In this document: positions 24,301 to 33,300 of the stretch, piece by piece
Layout of the letters: each line of letters begins with the position of its first letter
Position numbering within the stretch: position 1 is the first letter of the stretch
Assembly: GCA_027924645.1 (NCBI GenBank)
Contig: BSBN01000047.1
Location: 186,001-250,000 of the forward strand
From: Cunninghamia lanceolata
Lineage: Eukaryota > Streptophyta > Pinopsida > Cupressales > Cupressaceae
Length of the DNA: 64,000 nt
Reading direction: 5' to 3'
Program-made: the position numbers and the translations under genes
Notes under the pieces: generated by a model
Told to the model about the DNA's origin: nothing
The model's input: only the letters and a program-made list of their open reading frames with translations
The model's database searches: none

Positions 24301-27300
24301 TCATCAGTCAAAGCATACATGAGCAGCTCATCAACTTTTCAAGTACTAAGTCATTCCATATGAGTTCTTATGTAGTATCTCTTCTAGTATCTGGGTTTGA
24401 CTAGAAAAAGAGAAGTTGGAATTGGACCGAATAAGTACTTGTCGCATCAGTGTTATCCTCAGTTACATCTCAAGAACATCAATCACTATATGAGGTTCAA
24501 TGATGCATTTGCTATGTTCATATTGAAGAGATTGAGAGGAGAGTTCCACAAAAGATTATCAAATGCAGCAAGGGAATTCATTGAAACATATGGACATTGG
24601 TACACACAGCATGAAAGATATACATACATAAGGATCTAGGGTTTTACATCTTAGCCATACAGGTTACCGAGATATCCAACCAATAGGATGGTGATGTTGG
24701 AAGTTTCAAGACAACTCTTAGAACTCGTTAGGCTACAAAAGTTAAGAAGGAAAGGAGGAATCCAGTTTCCACTAGTTCTGGGACAAAACCTTGAGTGTCC
24801 GTCATTGGCAGCAGCTGAATATTCTGAAACGGAGCTTCAAGCATATCATCTACAAACTCATGGTACCAAAAGGCTTAATTTTGATCCTTTCAAAGTTTGT
24901 TGGAAATACAACAGGGAGTATAAACATGTCATGCAGTTAGAAGATCACTGGGCAAATGCAAAAGATGAAGATGATCTTCGAACACTCAAGTGTTCAAGAC
25001 TTACATGGGATCTAGTAAGAGCATCCAAAGTATTTCGAATCCGTGATTAGTTCATAAAAGATGATACTATGTTGATAGATGAATTGGAAAAGATAAAGGA
25101 TTTGCCCTATACAATTGATTGGTCAAAGAGGGATGTATCTGAAGAAGAACTAATGGAGCCAGTCCTAGCTATGACACAAGCATGTATAACTCAGTTGCTA
25201 CAAGAAATGAATGAGGAAGGGCAGGTTCTTACATATGATAAAATGGATGAAGAAGAGTCAGGACAACATAGTGCACATAGTGGACTCCAGCACAGTGGAA
25301 GTGATCAAGGTGACAATCAAGCTAGGAAAAGGAAAAGACCTAATCAGGATCAAGGAGAATCAAGTCAAAGACCTAAGAAGAAGAATAGTCAATCTACTTC
25401 ATCTAGTTTACAAGAAGGGACTTCAAATGCTCATATTCCAATACAAGAAGTTGAAGTAGTACAAGAGACTGTGGTGGTTCCATCCGAAGAGATTCATTCA
25501 AGCCTGACTGTTGAAATAGAGGAGGATGATGTTGCTGATCAAGAAATGGAAGGACAAGCGGAATCTGATGAAGATGTAGCGCGTGTACAATACAATCAAG
25601 TACAAAGACAACAGGACCTTTCTTTATTTCCATCTTGGTTGAGGAAGAGAATTGAAGAGAATACAATCATAGAAACATATCAGCCTGCTCCGGTAGAAGA
25701 ATTGCTTATGAGTGCACAGAAAAGTAATCAAAAGAAGAAAGCAACTGTCTTTTCAAAAATCACTCAAGATCCTTCTGGAAATAGAGAGGTACATGTAGCT
25801 GTTCCTAGAGTTGAGAAAGATCTGGAAGACATGGCACCTGAAGACTACAATGTGACTACTGTTGTGACGTTTTCACACATCGCCCCATTGCAAATGGGGA
25901 CCCCCTCTTTTTGATCGCTTTCGCCGTCGTTTTTTGCTTTGATCTTGCAGTTTCTTGTCTTGACCCATGAAGCTAGGAAAGAATATCCGAGCAGTCAGCT
26001 CACAGGGAACATTAGGAATGCTTGAAGTAGTGAGTTTTCCTGAGGATAAGTGAAACCTTGACTATCATTCCTCGATCAAAACTGACCAATCCATGGCATA
26101 AGTCCATCATTCCATAAGAAATCCAAATCCGTCGCTCTCAGCATAAGACTCCGTGATGAGTAAGGAATCTTGTTCCAAGACTCCAGTCTGAAAGTTCTTG
26201 TTCCAAGACTCCAGTCCAAAAGTTCCTGTCCGGGAATCCTGTCCCAAAGGTCCTATCTAGGAATCCTATTCCAAAGTTCCTATCCAGGAATCCTATTCCA
26301 AAGTTCCTGTCTGGATTCTTGTCCTGAAGTTCCAATCCAGGGTCCTGAATTCAATAAGGCTTGTCATTTCCATGTCAAAACCCATCTTTCCACCTTAGAA
26401 CCCTCTCCATTCCCGGCATGGAACTCAATTCTAATCTTGTTCCAAGACTCCATGTCCCACTCAGGAAGTCATTCCTGGACTCCAGTCCAGGAATCTAGCC
26501 CGGAGGTCCAGTCCGGAGTCTTGTTCGGAAGTACCTATCCCGGAGTCTCGTTCAAGGAATTTTGGCTTGGAATCCCGTTTCAAAGTTTATCTAGATTCTT
26601 CTTCCAACCAAGATTGCGGAGTTCAATAGAGACTGTCACTCCTTGGCATGATCATCCTTCAGTCATGGAACTTAGTCCCGGCCTGACAACTCTAGTCCGG
26701 AAGGTCAAAACCAAGGGATATCTCTTTAAATCTCGGTCCGGCACTCAACCTCATTTCATAGCTCGGAAGATTCGCAAATTGAAGACTTAGGGCAATTTCA
26801 GGATGTTTGAGATAGGTCTCGAATCCACCGGATTTAACATGTAGAATCTAGAATTTGGAAGATCCACCAGATTTCAGACTTAGTCATTTTTTCAGGATTT
26901 CAGGCTACCAGACTTAGCCAATTCCAAACAGGTAAGTTGAAAGATGGAACAAATGAACATCTATCCTTTAGTCGTAGAGATAGCAGATTTCCGGAGGATG
27001 GAAGAAACGAAGGATGAAACAAACGAACTTCGTGCCTCGCCAACAGATTCCGCGAGGATGGAAGGAACGAAGGATGGAAGAAACGAACTTCGTGTCTCGC
27101 CATCGAAAAGAGACTCTCGGAGGATGGAAGGAACGAAGGATGGAACAAACGAACCTCTCATCCCGCCTTGGAAGTGACAGATTTTGCGAGGATGGAAGAA
27201 ACGAAGGATGGAACAAATGAACCTCGTGTCTCACCATCGAAAACAGACTCTCGAAGGATGGAACAAACGAAAGATGGAACAGACGAACTTCGTGTCTCGC

Positions 27301-30300
27301 CATCGAAAAGAGACTCTCGGAGGATGGAAGAAATGAAGGATGGAACAAACGAACTTCGCATCCCGCCTTGGAAATAACAGATTCCGCGAGGATGGAACGA
27401 ACGAAGGATGGAACAAACGAGGATGGGAGAAATGAACTCCGTTTTCTGATCCTGTATCAACATCTGAACCTCCATGGAATAACTAAGAGAACGGACCTGC
27501 TGCAAAACTGGAATCCCAGTCCAAAACTGAAGAAAATGCAGGTCATTGACTTAAAATCCCTGAAAACTGAGTTCCAAGGTCAAGTGGCGCAAATTCCAGT
27601 ACCTCCTGGATTGTGCGTTCCAGGACAAATTTTGTCCTTGAGCGCAAAATCCAGTACCTTCTGGATTGTGCGCTTCAGGACAAATTTTGTCCTTGAGCGC
27701 AAAATCCAGTACCTTCTGGATTGTGCGCTTCAGGACAAATTTTGTCCTTGAGCGCAAAATCCAGTACTCCTTGGATTCTGCGCTCCTGAGGATTCCTGAT
27801 CCAGTCTGGAATGGGAGACCTGCAGGATGAAATTCTGGAACCCAGTCTGCCAGCTCTTGCATGGAAGAATTCCTCGCCTGTTATACCTCGAAGTCCGGAA
27901 TCCCTAAAGGAGATGGAAGGTACTTCCGGTTTTAAAAATGATGGAGTCTTTAATCCCAATATAAGAAAATCTATCCCTGCCAAAACAGAGTGATGAAACC
28001 CTTAACAAATATCCAAAAGACTGAACATAAAAGTCCAAGGACACATCTCGCCATGTTCCTCCACAGAAAGCAAAATTGCAACCTTCCATCTGAGTAAGAT
28101 TCCATAGGAGAATATTCCAGGACTTAGCTGGATTTTAGCAAAAGTTCTAGAGTTGTGCTGGGGAAGAAAATCCTAAACCTCAGGAATTCCCCGACATGCC
28201 AAATTCCCCGACATCCCAAATTCCCCGACATTCATAAATCCCCGACCACCGACAGGGAGAAAAGGACAAAAAGCTAAGTCGGCCAGTGATAAGGTATGGC
28301 GGCTAAATTTCTCCTCCTCCAACCTAGGTCGGCCAAGTGGCAAAGAAGGACAACTTACCTATAAAAGGAGGGCGCCCAAGTCATTTACAATCATTCAAAT
28401 TCAATTCCAGAGCAAGGAGGGCAGAAATTCATCCTCCAAGGGCAGAAATTCATCCTCCGGGACAAGTGGAATTCCAGGATGAGCAAGAATCCCCAACTCC
28501 CAGGAATCCCCAACCAACTGAAATTCCTCCTATCCATGCCTGGTATCCCTGGAATGAAGGAAAAGTCAGTCGAGTATGAAGAATGCCGGAGAATGAGGGA
28601 AATCCTTTGTTTGTTCAGGAATTTATAAGTGAAATTGATCAAAACTTGCAAAATCATTCATGTTTCATTTCATATTGTATTGTATTTATGGATTTTGTGC
28701 ATCATGACTATTTGAGGTTTCCCATGTTTTGCAGGAATCCAAGACGAGGATAAGTTCCATGAGGAGCATGAACGAGGATGATCCGGGGCAAGCACGATGG
28801 ATGCAGAGAGTTCAAGTGCCGGAAATGATGACCATTTCAAGGATCCAGGAGTTCCGACAATAAGAAGACTACACATGCATACCGAGGGAAGGGAAGGCAA
28901 CATCAAAGATTCCAGTTCGGTGATAGGGAGACTTTGCACAAAGGGATAAGGAAGATCAAGATGTCCTTCCAAAGATTTCAAATGACAGAGAATGCCTGCA
29001 TCAAGGATGGCAGAATGGGAGAAATCACTCCAAGTCCAGTATTAGGGATTGCAGTTCCGGACAGGAGGATCAATCCTTGGAGAGCCAAGAACAAAAGTAC
29101 AGTTCGCCATCCATCAGGAAGAACGGGAATCCACGCCAAGGATGAGGAATTCCAACCTAGGAATCCAGGACAGGGAATTCTATTCCACGACAGGGAATTC
29201 CAACTCAGGAAGGAATTCCATTCCAGGACCCTAAGGAAAGTGCGCCCCTGCTCAAGGAAGGATTCCTCCACATAAAAATCCTGTTCACCCTGGAATCTGC
29301 GTTCAGGATAAAGGACTCCAGGACATCATGGAATTTGCGACCAAGGAAGTTCCAGACAGACAGGACATTCCTATCCAGGAGTCCTAGACAGGTGGCGACC
29401 AGGATAGCTTGAAGTTTTCCTTACACATTCTGACGACCAGGACAGGTGGCAGTCACCTACATGTGGATCCTGACGACCCCACCTGCTTTTCTAGAAGATA
29501 TGACCCAGGGCACATGTTTTAAGGAAATCTGATTTCCTTTTGCCCTAAGATATTTTTGAGAGCCTATATAAAGGTTGAGGGATGCCTCATTGTATCTCTC
29601 TCTCTTTTCCATTAGTTTGATGCTCCTAGAGCACCTTAGTAACTAGCTTTTATTTCTGCATTGTTCTTCCTGAGCTGAAACTCCAAAGATCAGTCAGATT
29701 GTTGTAATACAGACTTCTGAAGCAATAATATATGCATTGAAGAATGGTGTTCATATATTTCTTTAGATTTTTGGCATGGTCGTATTGATTTCTTGGAGCA
29801 AATCTGAAAGATGTTGAAGTTCTCTCTTGTATTTTCTTACTTTCATTAGATAGATGCAATGGAAATGTTCTTGTTGAATGATTGAAGTTGATTTGTTCAT
29901 ACCATTTGTGATCTGTGGCTTGCAAATCACTTTGTATGGTTAGTCTGAACATGATCCATGCTTAACTTCGGCTGTTTCTGTATGATCAGTTCCATGTTCC
30001 ATGACAGGACAGTATGAAAACCTCTACCTCTACCCCAGAAGATTGCACCATCCCTGCCTAGTTGTTGTCTCATGGCGAAGTAGAGGACTGGTTCCAGTTT
30101 CATCTTCAACAACAGTCATTTCCATTGATTAGATTCCTAAACCCTTACCTCATCTTTTGCATTTTCTTTTAGATTTTCATTAGGATTAGTTTTCTAGAAG
30201 CTTCATTGCCAAATCATCCGCCTAAACTAGAGAGTGGAACCTAGGAATTCCAAGCTGTCCATTTGTGAAGGAATTCCATTCACCCACAAGTCCGAGTCCT

Positions 30301-33300
30301 AGGAGTGAATTCCACGTCCACGAAAGAGTAATCCCACGTAAGTCCCCCTCGTGATTACCAGCAAATCACATCATTCCACTAAGTCTATCCCTATGCACGT
30401 CAAGACCTGACATAAAAGGAACCTTGGAGCAGTCTCATTCGATCACATAGTTCAACGTCTGAGAAGCTTTATTCAAAATAGGATAGAATACTCTGTGTTT
30501 TATTCTAATGTTGTTGTAGTCACAAAAACCTCATCAACAACTACTATTGATATGGGTCCGATCACAGGAGAACAAGTAGAGGAGGAACTTCAAGAATCAG
30601 TTAACAGTGTAAAAATCATGTTAAGACAGGAAAGAGAAGCTAAGCAAAAGGTGGAGCAAGACTTCAATACACTAAAGCAATAGATTCAATAAGTCATGCA
30701 ACCCATCCGATAGAAGGAAGCCACTCCAGTACCTCCGTCTATTCTTTCACAAGAAACAGTATCACAAGTTGAAGATATGAGAGCTTCATCTCAGCTAATG
30801 AAGGGGTGGATAGAGAAGACAAAGGAGAAAGCATACATTTATCTTGACGAAATTGTGCAAGTTTATGATAGAATCATTAGCCTCAAGGATAGAGTTCAAT
30901 CTCTACTAAAAACATGTGCTGAGTTCAAGCCTATCAAGGAGCAATACATGCCACATCTCAAGAATTTAATGGAAGCTCCAATGGAAGATCTAGTTCGAGA
31001 TAAGGTGATTGATCAAAATACTTCACATGACTTCACCACTTAGTATTTCTCTTTTCACAACAAGGGGCAACTAGTTGATAAGATTGAGGTGGATATGTCT
31101 AGAATAAGAAGTGTTCTTCTAAGGACACAAAATCATGTGCATACTTCATTGACCACAATATGCAATCCATATGGAGAGATCACTATTGAAAACATGAAGC
31201 AACAAGTCAAGGCATTCTACTTTTAGAAGGATGGGATCAATGAAGAACAACTGGATAAAATATTCACACTTGCATTCCATCTTGGAGCAAACAAGTCTTG
31301 GATAGCTGATTGGGAGAAGACACTTGGCATCTATGAGTCAGATGTGACAACTGCAGAAGGATCCATTAATGCTGCGACAAGTGTACCAATGGGAGATGTT
31401 GCTCAAATTGTGTCCAGATTCATTGCACTTCATAGTACTACCATGTGAAAGGATATGATGTGGCATCCTTATCTTCTTGGGAAACGTGCCTTTGTTCCCT
31501 CTTTGTATGCTAAAAATAGAAGTTTGTTGTAACCGCCTGCTTAGGTGGCATCATTTGATCCATTGGCTTTGCCAATCGATCCTAACCACTCATGTATTCT
31601 TGAGGCCTATATAAAGGCTCTTTTGTTCTCATTTGAGAAAGATTGAAGACTCTGAAAATTGTTGCAAGAGCTCTTTTGAAATAATATAAGACTCATTGTT
31701 TGGTGATTCTCTATATGTTTCTAAGTGTTGCATGGTTTTTGATTTCTTCAAGCGAATGTTAAGTTAGATCAAGTTTTCTTTTAAGTGTTATGTTAGTTGG
31801 TGGAAGATTTTATTATTGTTTCGTGGTGAAATCTATATGTTCACACCATTTGTAGTTTGTGGCTTGCAAATTGCAGTGTATGATTGGTCTGAACGAAGTG
31901 AGCTTAACTTTGATCTTTATGTTTGTTGAATTTTCATGAGCATAAGTGATTTGAATATCTTATACAACCTTAGAAGATAGCATCAACTTTGTGTAGTTGT
32001 TTAACCTGGCAAAACAGAGTTGGTTGATTTTACCTGAGCAGTAATCATCTTTTACATCTAGGATTAGATTAGTTTCACTGAACCATTTATCTTTTGTCTT
32101 TTCTTTTTCCATCTTATTAGAATTTAGGATCAAGTACTTCATTGCCATATCATACGTCATAAGTTGTAGTACTTAGATACTCTAAGTGTTTGCCTATTTC
32201 ATTGAAACAACGAGTTGTTTGAACAATTGTGTAAGTCCCTTTGTGTTTATCAGCAAAATCACATCAAGTCATTGAGTTATCCATCACAAATCATAAGAAA
32301 AGGAACCTTGGAGTTGTCTCGTTTGATCACTTTGTTTAGCATTCGAGAGGCTTTATTCAAGAGAGAGTTGGATACTCTAGTGTTTTACTCTATTGTTGAC
32401 TTGTCAAAAAACAATCATCGGCATTGCCCAATACCAATATGGCACTTTCCAACTATGTACCATGCACCTTGCCATCTTCATAATTGTCCTGTTCCTCCCT
32501 TCCACAACGTCACGTTGTTGTGAAATTTATGGAGTATTATACTGCCTATGTATACCTCCCTGTTTGCAGAATTCCTTGAACTATTTTGAGATAAATCCAT
32601 CTCCATTAACATGCACAATATGACTGAAAATTTGAATATCACTTATAGAAGGTATTCCGCCTGACCATGATTCCTCAGGAGTGATATTCTGCAATGCTTT
32701 ACAAGGACTTCTGTTAAGGATGTAGACTGTTGTATTCACAACTTATACCCAATAACAATATGGTATGTTCCAGCTGTATACCATACACCTCGCCATCTTC
32801 ATAATTGTCCTATTCCTCCTTTCTACAACCTCATTTTGTTGTGAAATGTATGGAGTATTATACTGCCTATCTATACCTCCCTGTTTGCAGAATTCCTTGA
32901 ACTGTTTTGAGATAAACTCGTCTCCATTATCAGATCTTACAGCTTTGATCTGTTTACTTGTTTGCTTCTCTACCAAGGCATTCCATGCTATAAAATTAGA
33001 AAAAACAATTCGACTTGTTTTTCATAAAATGAACCCAGATTTTCTTTGAAAAGCCATCAACTAGCAGCAAAAAATGCTTCATTCGAGAAACTGTAGGTGT
33101 CATTAGACCATGCCAATCAGCATGTACTAGGTCCAAAATGCCTTTGGCTCGCCATGCTTTATCTGTATTGAATGGGTATCAAATCTGTTTTTCCATTTGA
33201 CATCTATGCACACATTTTTGACTTTGCTAAATGGATAGAAGTCCATCTTCCATTTTAATTTGACTCAACAAATGAATCAAAGGATGGCAGTATGCTATGC

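Larger units (their letters stand above)
25860..30539 (+). mobile_element. Giant LTR copy 3 (4.68 kb), nested in copy 2, probably a solo LTR
   Basis: Starts TGTTGTGACG, ends CTCATCAACA, with exact 5-bp duplications ACTAC at 25855-25859 and 30540-30544. Removing it restores the reading frame of copy 2. It shares with copy 2 the terminal hairpin (25883-25899) and the 3' end, and with all copies the TATA box about 0.8-1 kb before the end. In place of the TGCGCC array it carries other tandem repeats, and it lacks the long ORF: only about 830 bp separates its acceptor-like site (28733) from TATA (29565). There is no PBS, polypurine tract, gag or pol, so it is a solo LTR or an LTR-like non-autonomous element. 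Confidence 0.85.
23652..31448 (+). pseudogene. Unknown 1,036-codon protein of the giant LTR, split by a nested LTR
   Basis: The parts are 23652-25859 and 30545-31448; they join in frame once 25860-30544 (nested LTR plus one copy of its target duplication) is discounted. ATG 23652 ([12 protein letters not shown]) is chosen because it follows an acceptor-like TTTGTAG. There is one frameshift near 24388. Eight in-frame stops occur at 24637, 24652, 25048, 30681, 30690, 30711, 31041 and 31224: seven TAG and one TAA, none TGA. Residues 1-550 are mixed helical, with [19 protein letters not shown], a pattern faintly like plant mobile domain proteins. Residues about 555-580 hold basic clusters RKRKRP and RPKKK, possible nuclear signals. 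Then comes an acidic, Gln-rich stretch, a coiled-coil-like region (about 748-795) and a conserved-looking C-terminus. No RT, protease, integrase or zinc knuckle motif is present. Function unknown. Confidence 0.7.
20691..32423 (+). mobile_element. Giant LTR copy 2 carrying a long unknown ORF
   Basis: It begins TGTTGTGACC and ends AATCATCGGCA, with near-matching 5-bp flanks CTGCC (20686-20690) and TTGCC (32424-32428) inside the antisense Copia. After removing the nested copy (25860-30539 plus one 5-bp duplication) it is about 7.05 kb. The order is: terminal hairpin CCCCATTGCAAATGGGG, TGCGCC array (about 21140-23060), TATA-like box (23232), splice-acceptor-like site (23647), a 1,036-codon reading frame (23652-31448), second TATA box (31608), 3' end. 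No gag, pol, PBS, polypurine tract or internal LTR pair is seen. The simplest reading is one solo LTR of unusual size; a non-autonomous element of another design is possible. Confidence 0.75.
17335..33250 (-). mobile_element. Antisense Ty1/Copia fragment split by two later insertions
   Basis: Read on the minus strand from right to left: integrase start (about 33250-32990), integrase core with [10 protein letters not shown] near 32930, integrase end, a partial second integrase copy, then after the giant LTR the integrase end at 20690-20512, the linker ([14 protein letters not shown] near 18030), and reverse transcriptase ([16 protein letters not shown]) ending about 17335. A gag-only element splits it at 18070 and the giant LTR at 20690. 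No LTR is found and RT is cut after its first third, so it is a truncated remnant. Confidence 0.88.

Noticed and set aside
26900..27510. Overlapping frames on both strands reading Ser/Pro/Phe-rich or Glu/Arg/Thr-rich repeats
   Set aside because: They follow from a roughly 60-bp tandem repeat whose period keeps frames open; no start context or conserved domain supports a gene.
23652..31448. Stop-codon reassignment (TAG and TAA read as Gln), because every stop in the unknown ORF stands at a likely Gln
   Set aside because: The pattern also appears in clearly dead Copia copies with frameshifts, plants use the standard nuclear code, and deamination of methylated CAG explains it.
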